A stretch of DNA of 64,000 nt from an uncultured Bacteroidales bacterium (GCA_905233685.1 CAJOEZ010000009.1:62001-126000); one strand, 5' to 3'. Counted from the stretch's first letter, positions 44,075 to 54,922 are shown. Notes: generated by a model from the sequence alone, not told the origin. Translations and numbers: made by a program.

Positions 44075-47000
44075 ATGAAAAAACTTACCTTAACACTAAC
44101 AATCCTCCTTGCTATGCTCACGGCATCAAAGGCTTGGGCTTACAATGGAATGCTCATCGGCGACGGTTCCTGTACGAATCCTTATATGATCAAGGATATA
44201 GCTGACTGGAACATGTTTGCAAATCTGCTCAACGACCCGGTGTATGCGCCTTATTATTGTGACAAGCATTTCAGGTTGGGGGCTGACATCGGCAGCGAGA
44301 GCACCAACCCGGGTGAAAGGGTAACGACATGGGCATCCAACGATTCGAGATATCCGTTCTGCGGCACTTTCGACGGCAACGGACACACCATCTGGATTAA
44401 ATATGTTCAGACGGATTCCAACGTCAACCCGAATGACGATTCAAGTCAGGGAGTGGCACTTTTCCACTATGCGGACCATGGCTGCGAGATACACGACCTT
44501 ATCATCAAGGGCGAAATTATTACCAATTATAAATATGCGGCAGCCTTCATCTCCTATATTCCTGGAGGAGACTCGTATAACAACAAATATGTCAGCGTGG
44601 ACCGCTGCACTACATACGTTGATATCGTGTATTATGATACATTCGAAGGCGATGCCTGCTCTGGCGGATTTGTCGGATATTCAGGACATTATGTATTCTT
44701 GAACTTTAAAGACTGTCTCTTCCGTGGTACCTACCGAGGTGCAAGCGTCTCAGGTGTCTGCGGTATGGTGGGATATCAGGCGAATGATGGATGGGTCTAT
44801 TTCGAGGACTGCTATGTTAATCCGACAAGTTTGTATATCCATTATACAGACAATGATCACAATTTCTGCAATTACGGCTATGATCTTGGTGGAATCCCAT
44901 GCTACAGTTACCACGATTCTTTCTATGAGAATCCAGGGTTCGGCGATGAGCAAGGCGAGCTCACTATATTGGATTACATAACTCCTGAGGTTGTCGTGTC
45001 GCTCTTGGGTAACTGGACTGTCGTGGACGGACAGCCTATCCCTATGACCATCAACATGGTGGAGGAGCACTGCTCGTTGTTCTCGGGTTATTATGCAAAT
45101 AATAGCAATATACCTTACAACTCTAATTACAGTAACACTAATGAGGACTATGGAAAGGTTGTTGATGGGAACAAGGCGACAAAATGGTGTGTGATGTATC
45201 CGTACAGCTGGCATAATTCCTGGACACCTATCAGTGTCTATTTTGATTACGGTAAGGGGTTTATTCCGAAAGGCTACATCGTTACCACAGGCAACGACGT
45301 GGAAGCTCATCCTGACCGTCTTCCGAAGGAATGGGAGCTTTATGGATGGAATGGTGAAACAAATGATTGGGATTTGCTCGACCATCATACCAGCAAAAGT
45401 GGCTCGTTGCCCAAAAAAAACGTGGTTGACAGGGCCTTTCTGTTAAACAACTATGAGAACATTACCAGAGCCTACAATTATTTCTGGTTAAAGATTGAAG
45501 AGATTGAGAGAGAGGATGAGTATTGGAATGGATTTTTTGGTGGTGGCTGGGTGACCAATGAAGCTGATTTCGTGTGTGAGCTGAGCGAGATCAGGATTTT
45601 CGGTGTGTTGTCGGAAAACGACCAGCATGATTTGGCAAACTGCGCCATCAGCGGGTTGTTGCCTTACTATGAACACACAGGCAGTGCTATCCCGCTCCAC
45701 TACATGGTGACTGACTACTACGGCGACGAGTTGGTAGAAGGTCCAGGTTCTCATTATACAAAAACGATAACCAGAAAATATGGAGATTTGACTGAGAATG
45801 TCACTGAAGTGATAGGATCGGGCGAATACACCTTTACTATCACAGGACAACACTCATTCCATGGCACGCAAACAACTTCGTTTGTGGTGACTGACCCTGG
45901 TCTTCCTGACCCGATGGTTTGGACAAATGATGGTAATAATACATATTATTATGTCAAGATTCCGGCTACGGGGTGTGACACCTTGGATCTTTCCTCTGAT
46001 GTGAGGCCGTTTACGGAGCCGTTCTATGTTTTTGACGATGGCGGGCCTAATATGGATTACTCCCCAAACTGTGACGGCAAGTTGGTGATTATAGCGCCTG
46101 AAGGCTATGTGCTTCAAGTTGAAGGCCATGTGTGTAGTGAAGGCTACCCGGGTGATTATCTTGTCATTTATGACGGTGACGATGTGGATGATGCTGTACT
46201 TGGCGATAATTCTTATGGAACTAAAGCCACACAAAGTGTTCCTTTGTTGAACACAACGGGACGTGATATGTTGCTGAACTTTATCTCAAACAATGTGTAT
46301 AACACTTTTGGCATGCAATTGTTGGTGACACCAATCAGTACCGCAGACGGACATGACATAATCATCCCAGATGTTGATAATGGCGAAGTCACCACAGCAC
46401 AGACTGAGGACGTGCCGATAAACACTGATGTCGTGTTGAACATCAATCCAGATAATGGGTATATGCTGCAAAGCATCACTGCCACGGTTGATTCAAAAAA
46501 ACTGACTGTTGATGGCGGTTTGTGGTATTTGAATGATCCGGATACGCAGGACGATGAAACGGCGACTGCCACTTTCACCATGCCAGGAAGTGATGTCAAT
46601 ATCACCCCGATTTTTGCTGCAACAGATTCGTTGTCAGTTAATATGCCATATAATATTAACGACCCAACTGATGCCATGCAGGTGTATATTCCGGAAGAGG
46701 TTGTTGCTTTCAATGTTTATAACTCTAATGGCAAAGACGGCGGTTATAACACGTGTACGGTTTCGTATTTGCAGTTGAACGCTCCGGAAGGCAAAATATT
46801 GCAGATTTCAGGCATAACCAATGTGGATGAGGGCGACTATTTAGAAGTATTTGACGGCAACAACCTGAACAATTCAATGGGGTATGGCGATATGGACAAC
46901 AGGGACATCGGAGTGCTTGTTTCAAGCGGGAACCAGGTTCTGCTGCTCTTTGTCAGCGATAGTTGGAATAATTGGGGAGGTGGCATTGACATCACTGTTC

Positions 47001-49639
47001 GACCTCTTGACCCTGAGGCTTTTTACACCATCCCGACGATAACTGTTACGGGAGGAACTATTACTCCAAACAAGCCTACAGCGAAGTTTGGTGAAAATGT
47101 CAATTTGCAGATTGAACCATCTAACGGCTACATGCTCAATGAGTTGAAGGTAACACAACATATGGGTGACAACGACTATGAAATGGCTGTCACAGGCGGA
47201 TTGTGGCACGACACAAATCCAACAGAGGCGTCGTTTGTGATGCCAGCCAACAATGTGGCAATAACACCTTCTTTTACTGATAACCTTACGTCTGGAGACG
47301 ATGGCTTGTACATCAACATGCCGAAATATAACCGTTCTTACGAACCTAAGAAAGTGAATCTTTCAACCCATATTACCTCGTTTAAGGTTTACGACAACGG
47401 CGGCAAGGATGGCAACTACAGTCCATACTGCGACGGTTATATGGTTTTGACGGCCCCGATAGGCTACAGGCTCAGTCTTTCGGGCAATGTGACATGCCAG
47501 AACAAGGGCACTTATCACGACTTTCTGAAGGTGTATGACGGCGACACTGTCACTGCGCCACCGATTGGCAATCCTGATGGTTTTGGATATAGCGATCCAG
47601 GCTTGGATTTCGGTCCGTTGACCAGCACCGGACGCTCAATGATGCTCTATTTCCATTCGGAAAACAACAGCATGCGCGGTCTCGACCTAACAGTGGAAAT
47701 TGTCGACGAGATTCCTTTCAAAATCACACTCGACGATTCCAATGTGCCAGATAGTTGTGGACTCTCTATTTCAGGTTATCAATATATTGATGATGATGGT
47801 AAATATGTGGCATGGGTAGGCAACAACATCACTGTGGATGTGGCGTGCGATGACAATCATCTGTTTGAAGGCCTTTCGGTGAAAGATCCCCACGGCAATG
47901 AAATAGCGTTGTCGCAAGGTTTGGCATGGTACAACGGCAATAATAGCGAGGCCTCCTTCACTATGCCAGGAAGAAATCTCACCATAACATACGAATTTGT
48001 TGAAAAAGGCGAACAGTATGTAAAGATGCCTAAGATGAATACCGATAGCACTGCTTTGGAAATCACTTTGCCAGAAGGAATCACCTCGTTCAAAATTTAC
48101 GATGATGGCGGTGCCAATGACAACTATTCGAACTATTGTGATGGTTATATTTTGCTTACGGCTCCTGACGGCAAAGTGTGGCAACTCTCGGGTACTGTGA
48201 AATCGGAGCGTGGCAAAGACTTCATGGTAGCCTACGAGGGCAGCACTACGGATAAGCGCATCGGTCTCCTGCATTATGGAAACAATTCCGAAAACGGCGA
48301 AAACATCAGCGGTTTGGTGACCTTCAGCGACCAGATGCTGATACGTTTCCATTCCGATTATCAGGTCAACTATGAGGGTCTTGACCTCACTGCCACGGTT
48401 ATCGACCCGATAACGAGAATTGTCAAGGGTTATGGCTCCAACACCGATTTTGGATCGTGGGACTTCATCTCGGCTCCGACAAAATACTATATATTCCCTG
48501 AGAAGGTGACGAACCTAATCCCGACAACGAATGGCGAGCCTGACCCGATGTCGGACAATTACGACTTGTATCGTTACAACCAAAGCGCGGAATTGGAATG
48601 GGAGAACTACAAAGCCCATATGAATAGCTTCACACTTAACAGAGGCTGTGGCTATCTTTATGCCAACAGATACCAACAGACCTTGCACTTCGGCGGTGAG
48701 GTCAATATTGGAGATTCCATAACGGTGCCGCTCGTCTACGATGCCAATGCCGGTGTGCCTGGCGTGAACCTGGTCGGAAACCCGTTGCTGTTCAATGCCT
48801 ACGTCAACAGACCTTATTATATGATGAGCGACGATGGCAGAGATATTGAACCCGTTTATGATTATACAAGGTGGCCGGTCCAAATGTGCACAGGCATTGT
48901 CGTGTGCGCCGACGACGAAAACGAAACGGTCTCTTTCAGCAAGACTGAACCGACATCGAAAGCCCTGGGTGAAGGTGCACTGTTAGTGACCTTGACGAAA
49001 ACCGACACCCCTGAGGAAGAGCATGACAGGGCCTTCGTGACCTTCAGGGAAGGCTTGAAGCTCCGCAAGTTCATCTTCAACAAAGAGCACGCGAAAGTCT
49101 TCATCCCGAAGGACGGTAAAAACTATGCCATCACCTATTCCGAAAAGACGGGTGAGATGCCACTGAGTCTCAAGGCGGTGTACGATGGTGCCTATACCCT
49201 CACCGTCAATCCCGTGATTGCGCAGATGGAATACCTGCACCTGATTGACAACCTCACCGGCGCGGACGTTGACCTTTTGGCCAACCCCGTCTATAGTTTC
49301 ACTGCTAATGCAGGCGAATTCGATTCACGTTTCCGCTTGATGTTCTCCGCCTATTCCATCGACGAGAACGGCGCTACGACAGGCTCAGCGACCTTCGCAT
49401 ATATTGATGCCTCGGGCAATATCATCATCACGGACGGCCCTTCGACTCCTTCGACAGGCTCAGGAACCTCAGGGACCTGCACGCTGCAGGTGATTGACAT
49501 TCTTGGTCGCCAATGCTACACCAAGGAGCTGTCAACTGCCAACTGTCAACTGTCAACTGCCAACTTCCCCGCAGGCGTGTATGTTTTGCGATTGATTAAT
49601 GGAAATGAGGTTAGAACACAGAAGATTGTAATTGAATAA
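44075..49639 (+). CDS. Giant T9SS surface protein A: GLUG-like, discoidin-like and four CUB-like domains
   Basis: 1854 residues. Signal peptide 1-22 (MKKLTLTLTILLAMLTASKA). Order by eye: GLUG-like beta-helix region about 23-319; discoidin-like domain 336-511 (VVDGNKATKWCV ... SEIRIFG); Ig-like 516-607; four CUB-like domains near 619-754, 851-979, 1074-1211 and 1311-1444, each with a YDNGGKDGNYS-type start, APEGY strand, DYLEVYDG-type loop and GLDLTV end; between them three short InlB-B-like units ending in F.MPG. A shared C-terminal module (about 1447-1629, YDLYRYNQSAELEWENYKAH) precedes the T9SS sorting domain. A repeat-encoded linker PSTPSTGSGTSGT lies just before that domain. Expected to be displayed on the surface; ligand unknown. 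Confidence 0.85.
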   Translation: MKKLTLTLTILLAMLTASKAWAYNGMLIGDGSCTNPYMIKDIADWNMFANLLNDPVYAPYYCDKHFRLGADIGSESTNPGERVTTWASNDSRYPFCGTFDGNGHTIWIKYVQTDSNVNPNDDSSQGVALFHYADHGCEIHDLIIKGEIITNYKYAAAFISYIPGGDSYNNKYVSVDRCTTYVDIVYYDTFEGDACSGGFVGYSGHYVFLNFKDCLFRGTYRGASVSGVCGMVGYQANDGWVYFEDCYVNPTSLYIHYTDNDHNFCNYGYDLGGIPCYSYHDSFYENPGFGDEQGELTILDYITPEVVVSLLGNWTVVDGQPIPMTINMVEEHCSLFSGYYANNSNIPYNSNYSNTNEDYGKVVDGNKATKWCVMYPYSWHNSWTPISVYFDYGKGFIPKGYIVTTGNDVEAHPDRLPKEWELYGWNGETNDWDLLDHHTSKSGSLPKKNVVDRAFLLNNYENITRAYNYFWLKIEEIEREDEYWNGFFGGGWVTNEADFVCELSEIRIFGVLSENDQHDLANCAISGLLPYYEHTGSAIPLHYMVTDYYGDELVEGPGSHYTKTITRKYGDLTENVTEVIGSGEYTFTITGQHSFHGTQTTSFVVTDPGLPDPMVWTNDGNNTYYYVKIPATGCDTLDLSSDVRPFTEPFYVFDDGGPNMDYSPNCDGKLVIIAPEGYVLQVEGHVCSEGYPGDYLVIYDGDDVDDAVLGDNSYGTKATQSVPLLNTTGRDMLLNFISNNVYNTFGMQLLVTPISTADGHDIIIPDVDNGEVTTAQTEDVPINTDVVLNINPDNGYMLQSITATVDSKKLTVDGGLWYLNDPDTQDDETATATFTMPGSDVNITPIFAATDSLSVNMPYNINDPTDAMQVYIPEEVVAFNVYNSNGKDGGYNTCTVSYLQLNAPEGKILQISGITNVDEGDYLEVFDGNNLNNSMGYGDMDNRDIGVLVSSGNQVLLLFVSDSWNNWGGGIDITVRPLDPEAFYTIPTITVTGGTITPNKPTAKFGENVNLQIEPSNGYMLNELKVTQHMGDNDYEMAVTGGLWHDTNPTEASFVMPANNVAITPSFTDNLTSGDDGLYINMPKYNRSYEPKKVNLSTHITSFKVYDNGGKDGNYSPYCDGYMVLTAPIGYRLSLSGNVTCQNKGTYHDFLKVYDGDTVTAPPIGNPDGFGYSDPGLDFGPLTSTGRSMMLYFHSENNSMRGLDLTVEIVDEIPFKITLDDSNVPDSCGLSISGYQYIDDDGKYVAWVGNNITVDVACDDNHLFEGLSVKDPHGNEIALSQGLAWYNGNNSEASFTMPGRNLTITYEFVEKGEQYVKMPKMNTDSTALEITLPEGITSFKIYDDGGANDNYSNYCDGYILLTAPDGKVWQLSGTVKSERGKDFMVAYEGSTTDKRIGLLHYGNNSENGENISGLVTFSDQMLIRFHSDYQVNYEGLDLTATVIDPITRIVKGYGSNTDFGSWDFISAPTKYYIFPEKVTNLIPTTNGEPDPMSDNYDLYRYNQSAELEWENYKAHMNSFTLNRGCGYLYANRYQQTLHFGGEVNIGDSITVPLVYDANAGVPGVNLVGNPLLFNAYVNRPYYMMSDDGRDIEPVYDYTRWPVQMCTGIVVCADDENETVSFSKTEPTSKALGEGALLVTLTKTDTPEEEHDRAFVTFREGLKLRKFIFNKEHAKVFIPKDGKNYAITYSEKTGEMPLSLKAVYDGAYTLTVNPVIAQMEYLHLIDNLTGADVDLLANPVYSFTANAGEFDSRFRLMFSAYSIDENGATTGSATFAYIDASGNIIITDGPSTPSTGSGTSGTCTLQVIDILGRQCYTKELSTANCQLSTANFPAGVYVLRLINGNEVRTQKIVIE
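49436..49477. repeat. CTTCGACAGG dispersed repeat inside surface protein A
   Basis: 42 bases that differ at one position from the copy in protein B (54693-54734). In frame they encode GPSTPSTGSGTSGT. The paralogue C lacks the insertion at the same place. Confidence 0.8.
49528..49565. repeat. CAACTG tandem repeat inside surface protein A
   Basis: Four or five tandem near-copies of the 9-base unit GTCAACTGC/T encode LSTANCQLSTAN just before the final GVYVLRL strand of the sorting domain. Slippage in the 9-base unit would change length without breaking frame. Confidence 0.7.
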
Positions 49640-49642
49640 AAA
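49573..49642. repeat. 67-bp identical 3' cassette (copy in protein A)
   Basis: From GGCGTGTATG near 49576 to AATAAA just past the stop, the DNA is identical to 54827-54893 in protein B. It encodes the last 21 residues of the sorting domain. Protein C has the same peptide apart from two residues but several synonymous changes. Confidence 0.8.
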
Positions 49643-49655
49643 ACATCAAAATAAA

Positions 49656-52600
49656 ATGAACAAAATCTTAAAATTCATCCTCCTCGCCCTCGTCAGCCTG
49701 ACAGGGCTACAGGCCTGGGCCACCGAACACACGGTGACCTACCGCATTACTGAAACGCACAACGGCAACGCCTATACGTTCACCTTCGTGCGCTCTGGCA
49801 CCAGCTTCGGATATAGTACCGGACAGAAAACGGCCTACGTCAGCAACATTACCAACACCGATGGGTTCAACGTGGAGCTTGACGACTATATCAATCTCCA
49901 TCTCAGAATCGATAGGGGGAGGCTCACCACGGAAAACAAAAATGGCTACATCGGCTTCACCCTCAACTTTCAATCCCAACAGAATCCCCATATCTACGTC
50001 AACAGTTACCACTATTACGTGACCCATATAAAGGTGGCCGACCACGACGGCGCCGCGATAATTGGCTACACCAGTCCGTGGACGATGGGCAACCAATTCC
50101 TTGACGTTGATGTGGATATGGTGACCGAAAGCGAACCCAACAACCTAAGCTACTACAGAGAATTCAACGCCAGCATCCCCTTCTCGGAAACTTTTGCCCA
50201 ACTTACCATCACCTATAGCGACACGCCGCGTCCCTACAGCATCACCTATACGGATGCCGTCAATGGCGAGAACGGCGTGACCAACCCCAACCCGACCACC
50301 TACAACGTCACCACTGCCACCTTTGACGTCACTGAGCCCACGCGCACAGGCTATACTCTCGATGGCGTCACCTATACCGATGCCCAACACCCCAACGCTA
50401 CCGCTGTCACCTTGCCCCAGACCATCACCCAAGGCAATGCAGTCATGCGCAAGGCCATTACCTATAACTTCACCTGGACGGCTCATACTTATAGCGTGCA
50501 GTTCAACAAGAACGCCGACAATGCCACAGGCAATATGGATAACCAGGTTTTCACCTATGACGAGGCAAAAGCTCTCACCGCCAACGTCTTCGAGCGCACG
50601 GGCTACACCTTTACAGGCTGGAACACTCAGGCCGACGGTAACGGCACTTCCTATACCGACCAGCAGAACGTCAGCAACCTCACCCCTGAGAACGGCGCCA
50701 CCTTTAACCTCTACGCCCAGTGGACGGCCAATCAGTACACTGTGACGCTCGACCAGCAGATCGGCAGCGGCGGTACCACCTCCGTCACCGCTACCTTCGA
50801 CGCTGCGATGCCCGACATCACCATACCTACCATAACGGGTTACACCTTTGGCGGCTACTACACCGAGACCAATGGCGGCGGCACCCAGTATTACAACGCC
50901 GACGGCACCAGCGCACATAACTGGGATATTACTGAAGCCACCACGCTTTACGCCCAGTGGAGCATCATCAATTGGACGGGCAGCGGCACTCAGGACGACC
51001 CCTACCTTATTATATATCCTTCACAGCTTCTGAAGCTGGCTGACGATGTGAACAGCGGCCAAGAGTACTACGGCAAGTTCTTCAAATTAGGTAACGACAT
51101 CGATATGGACGGCATTGCCTTTGAGGGGATTGGCTATGGTTCTGGCTCCAATGAGTTCCAAGGCAACTTCAACGGCGACAATAAGACCATCAGTAATGTC
51201 ACCATTAATAGCCCCAATGAAACCTATGTTGGCTTTTTCGGTAAACCCGATTATGGAACTATCAAGAATCTCATCCTTGACGGGGCAAATATTACGGGCC
51301 GGTTTTATGTCGGTGTCCTTGCAGGTAAGTGTAATAGGAATATTCAGAGCTGCCTGGTCTTGAACAGCAGTGTTACCACAAATACGGGTACTAATGATAT
51401 AGGTATTATATATGGAGTTGAGAGTGATTTTACCTCAATCACCAACAACCACTACCGCAACTGCTCTGTCACCAGGGGCGGTAACACCTACACCACCAAC
51501 ATCGGCACCAATCATGGCGATGTTGACGGTGCCCGCAGCATCCACACGCTAACGATTCCTGAGCGCGTAACAGCCACCAGCACCGATACGGTGACCTACA
51601 ACCACGTGCTCTACTACGCCTCCAACGTAAGCGTCACCCTTACCCCTGAGATGTACTATGCTATATCCAATGTCACCGTGAACGGCGAAGCCGCCACTAA
51701 CAATGGTGACGGCACCTGGAGCTTCGACATGCCCGCCGCCGACGCCACCGTGAGCGCCACGGTGAAGTTAGATTTGCCAGGCACCGGCGAAGCAAATAAT
51801 CCTTACATTATTTCAGGCACCACCCAATTTAACCTGGTTGCCACACTTGTGAACAACGGCGAAAGCTTCAACGGCGTTTACTTCAAACTTGCCGACAATG
51901 CCAACATTACCATGAGCAACATGATAGGCACCAGCGCGCATCCGTTCAGCGGCAACTTCGACGGCAACAGAAGCCACAACGCCACTTTGACATTGGATCT
52001 TTTATTTGACACTGAGGTGATTTACACCGCTCCGTTCCGCTATGTCAGCGGCGCCAATATCCATGACCTTTTTGTGGGAGGAAACATGCGAATTGGTAAT
52101 AATTCACAATACGCAGCCAGTATCGTTGCCTACTCGGAAGGCACAACTATCCTCAACAACTGCGTCTCCAATGTTGAAATAAACAGCGAAGCACACAATA
52201 GCTTTGCCTATAACGGCGGCTTGGTGGGTCATGTGGCAAGCGAATCAACGCTCAACATCACTAACTGCGTATTCAAAGGTAGTGTTTTTTATCATAATAG
52301 TGGCCGGTGTTGCGGTTTTGTGGGCTTAAACCACGGCACCACCAACATCAACGGTGGCATATACGAACCATCTAACCAGCAATTGTATTCCTATTATGAT
52401 TATTATAATTTTATCAACCCCGAGATGGGCACTTATAGCCTCACTGACTGCTACTACACCCAGCCGATGGGCGAAAGCTGGCAGGGCACCATCGCTTACA
52501 CCTCTGTGAGTGATAATCTTTGCCATCAGATTTCGATAGCCGGTGAGACCGTCTATGCAAGCCCTGATAATACTTTCATTGATAATGTGAATGGTGTTTA

Positions 52601-54890
52601 TGACTACACAGGCGCTGTCATCAACATCAACCCGACGGTCATCTTCGGTGGCGATACCCTCGATCCATCGTGCTACACCCTCAGCCTGACCTACAATGGC
52701 AATCCTGCAACAGAGGTGAATGCCCGAGGCAACTACATGTATACCGCCGCAGGCGTCAATGCCAACGGCTACTACGGCAACGTATATCGTTACTTTTCGG
52801 TCGTCGGCTTCGACGGCAGCGGCACCGATTCCGATCCTTACCTTATCGAATCGATAGAGGACTGGAATAAATTGGCAAGCAGAGTATATGATGGCACCAC
52901 GTATAGCGGCAAACACTTCAAGCTCATGGCAAACTTGACTATCTCTAAAGTGGTTGGCTACAACAAGATCAATAGTTTCCAAGGCATCTTCGACGGGGAC
53001 GGTCATACGCTCACCCTCAACGGCGATGATTTCGGAACCTCGGGTTATTACACCAGCTTCAATGTTTGCGCCCCGTTCCGCTATGTGGCAGGCACCACAA
53101 TCAAGAATCTGAAAGTCGCTGGCGACATCTACACAAGGACACAGTTTGCAGGCGGTCTCATTGGCAGGGCAGGTGACGGCGACAATGTGATACAGAATTG
53201 TATCGTCAGTGTCAATATCCATAGCAGCATCAGTGGCGATGGCACCCACGGCGGCTTCATTGCCCATCTGCAAGGTAGCAACGGAGTACTTTGCGAAACC
53301 ACGTTCACGGGCTGTGCTTTCACTGGAAGCATCACCACCACCAACAACACAACCAATGTCGGCGGCTTTGTGGGATGGTGCGATTGGGGTAATGGCCCCG
53401 ACAACGGCCATTGTCGCCTCTTTTTCAATGACTGTTTCATAAATCCTTCTGCAAGCTGCATCTCATCGGGCAGCAAGACATTCGCCCGTTGCAACGACGA
53501 GGGCCAATCGCTTCATCTCAACAACGGCTATTTCACCCAGGCTATCGGCGATGTTCAGGGTAAGCGTGTTGAAAACGATGGCGCTTTACCTATTGGCAGC
53601 TACACCTTATACAACGTCAGCGGTCTGAAGTTCTATGACAACGGCGTGAAAGACAGCGACGGAACCTTCTACCATTATATCAACGCCCCTTCTAACGCCA
53701 TCAAGCGTCAATTCATCGGCTATGGCGACAACAACGACCACTGGGCATTCATTGCTTCGCCTCTTGAAGATAACATTTCCCCCAATGATGTTAACAACCT
53801 TTTGGACAACAACGAAGCGTACTATGACCTTTACCGCCTCAATCCGAGCAACACGAGGTGGGAGAACTGGAAGGCGCATGAGGGCAATGCCGCATCAAAC
53901 TTCAACTTCATCAATGGCAGGGGTTACCTTTACGCCACCAAGTATAACAGGATCGTGACCTTCACCGGCACGCTCAACATGGGCGGCGAGAAGACCATTG
54001 AGGAGCTTCCGAATGGCTACAACCTCGTGGGCAACCCGTTCTGTATTGAGGCTTACGTCAACAAGCCTTATTACACATTGGATGACAACGGTGCCATCAT
54101 CGTGGCTAATCCTGTCGATAAAGCAACACCCATCCAACCCTGCTATGGTGTCATTGTCAAAGTGGAAAACAACGAAGACATCGTCTTCCGCACAACGGAA
54201 CCATTCACGAATTCCAATAACGGAAGTCTGGAAATGACCTTGGCCCAAACTGTCGCCACCCGCGACGGCAACGCTTTGAAGATCCTCGACAACGCCATCA
54301 TCACCTTCGACGAAGGCGGCGAACTGGGTAAGTTCTACTTCGGCGAGCAGGATGCCAACATCTACATCCCGCAGGGCGGCGAGGACTACGCCATCGCCTA
54401 CAGCGAAGGCCAAGGCGAGATGCCCTTGAACTTCAAGGCTCACAAAAACGGTGAGTACACGATTTCGGTCAATACCGAAGGCTTGAAGATGAACTATCTC
54501 CACCTTATTGACAACCTTACTGGAAACCATGTGGACCTGCTTCAGACGCCCTCCTACACCTTCACCGCTAAAACCACCGACTACGCCTCGCGCTTCAAGC
54601 TGGTGTTCAATGCCGACGATGAAAACGGCGCTTCGACAGGCTCAACGACTTTTGCCTTTGTCGATGCGAACGGCAACATTGTCATCACAGACGGCCCTTC
54701 GACTCCTTCGACAGGCTCAGGGACCTCAGGGACCTTCATCTTGCAGGTGATTGACATGATGGGTCGTGTCATCGTTTCGCATAGCGGACACATTCAATGC
54801 GTCCCTACCAACAGGATGACGCCTGGCGTGTATGTTTTGCGATTGATTAATGGAAATGAGGTTAGAACACAGAAGATTGTAATTGAATAA
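49656..54890 (+). CDS. Giant T9SS surface protein B: InlB-B repeats and three GLUG-like regions
   Basis: 1744 residues from ATG 49656, which begins the signal peptide MNKILKFILLALVSLTGLQA. Order: novel beta domain about 23-188; MBG/InlB-like unit 190-277; two Listeria-Bacteroides (InlB B) repeats 277-438 (GYTFTGWNTQADGNGT ... LYAQW); GLUG-like region 442-625 (GSGTQDDPYLI ... FKLGNDIDM); InlB-like unit 626-706; GLUG-like 707-945; MBG-like 952-1050; GLUG-like 1052-1315; shared C-terminal module 1345-1510 (YDLYRLNPSNTRWENWKAH); T9SS sorting domain. It has no CUB or discoidin part, unlike A and C. The dispersed repeat linker is also present. 16 bases after A. Confidence 0.85.
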   Translation: MNKILKFILLALVSLTGLQAWATEHTVTYRITETHNGNAYTFTFVRSGTSFGYSTGQKTAYVSNITNTDGFNVELDDYINLHLRIDRGRLTTENKNGYIGFTLNFQSQQNPHIYVNSYHYYVTHIKVADHDGAAIIGYTSPWTMGNQFLDVDVDMVTESEPNNLSYYREFNASIPFSETFAQLTITYSDTPRPYSITYTDAVNGENGVTNPNPTTYNVTTATFDVTEPTRTGYTLDGVTYTDAQHPNATAVTLPQTITQGNAVMRKAITYNFTWTAHTYSVQFNKNADNATGNMDNQVFTYDEAKALTANVFERTGYTFTGWNTQADGNGTSYTDQQNVSNLTPENGATFNLYAQWTANQYTVTLDQQIGSGGTTSVTATFDAAMPDITIPTITGYTFGGYYTETNGGGTQYYNADGTSAHNWDITEATTLYAQWSIINWTGSGTQDDPYLIIYPSQLLKLADDVNSGQEYYGKFFKLGNDIDMDGIAFEGIGYGSGSNEFQGNFNGDNKTISNVTINSPNETYVGFFGKPDYGTIKNLILDGANITGRFYVGVLAGKCNRNIQSCLVLNSSVTTNTGTNDIGIIYGVESDFTSITNNHYRNCSVTRGGNTYTTNIGTNHGDVDGARSIHTLTIPERVTATSTDTVTYNHVLYYASNVSVTLTPEMYYAISNVTVNGEAATNNGDGTWSFDMPAADATVSATVKLDLPGTGEANNPYIISGTTQFNLVATLVNNGESFNGVYFKLADNANITMSNMIGTSAHPFSGNFDGNRSHNATLTLDLLFDTEVIYTAPFRYVSGANIHDLFVGGNMRIGNNSQYAASIVAYSEGTTILNNCVSNVEINSEAHNSFAYNGGLVGHVASESTLNITNCVFKGSVFYHNSGRCCGFVGLNHGTTNINGGIYEPSNQQLYSYYDYYNFINPEMGTYSLTDCYYTQPMGESWQGTIAYTSVSDNLCHQISIAGETVYASPDNTFIDNVNGVYDYTGAVININPTVIFGGDTLDPSCYTLSLTYNGNPATEVNARGNYMYTAAGVNANGYYGNVYRYFSVVGFDGSGTDSDPYLIESIEDWNKLASRVYDGTTYSGKHFKLMANLTISKVVGYNKINSFQGIFDGDGHTLTLNGDDFGTSGYYTSFNVCAPFRYVAGTTIKNLKVAGDIYTRTQFAGGLIGRAGDGDNVIQNCIVSVNIHSSISGDGTHGGFIAHLQGSNGVLCETTFTGCAFTGSITTTNNTTNVGGFVGWCDWGNGPDNGHCRLFFNDCFINPSASCISSGSKTFARCNDEGQSLHLNNGYFTQAIGDVQGKRVENDGALPIGSYTLYNVSGLKFYDNGVKDSDGTFYHYINAPSNAIKRQFIGYGDNNDHWAFIASPLEDNISPNDVNNLLDNNEAYYDLYRLNPSNTRWENWKAHEGNAASNFNFINGRGYLYATKYNRIVTFTGTLNMGGEKTIEELPNGYNLVGNPFCIEAYVNKPYYTLDDNGAIIVANPVDKATPIQPCYGVIVKVENNEDIVFRTTEPFTNSNNGSLEMTLAQTVATRDGNALKILDNAIITFDEGGELGKFYFGEQDANIYIPQGGEDYAIAYSEGQGEMPLNFKAHKNGEYTISVNTEGLKMNYLHLIDNLTGNHVDLLQTPSYTFTAKTTDYASRFKLVFNADDENGASTGSTTFAFVDANGNIVITDGPSTPSTGSGTSGTFILQVIDMMGRVIVSHSGHIQCVPTNRMTPGVYVLRLINGNEVRTQKIVIE
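54693..54734. repeat. CTTCGACAGG dispersed repeat inside surface protein B
   Basis: 42-base copy, 41 of 42 identical to the one in protein A, encoding GPSTPSTGSGTSGT in frame. Another short relic, GCTTCGACAGGCTCAACGAC, is found near 54633. Confidence 0.8.
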
Positions 54891-54922
54891 ACAATAAATA
54901 TAAACAATAAAACATCAATAAA

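Noticed and set aside
52326..53411. 361-codon minus-strand frame inside surface protein B
   Set aside because: Val/Ala/Gly-rich antisense shadow of a GLUG-like region; no independent support.
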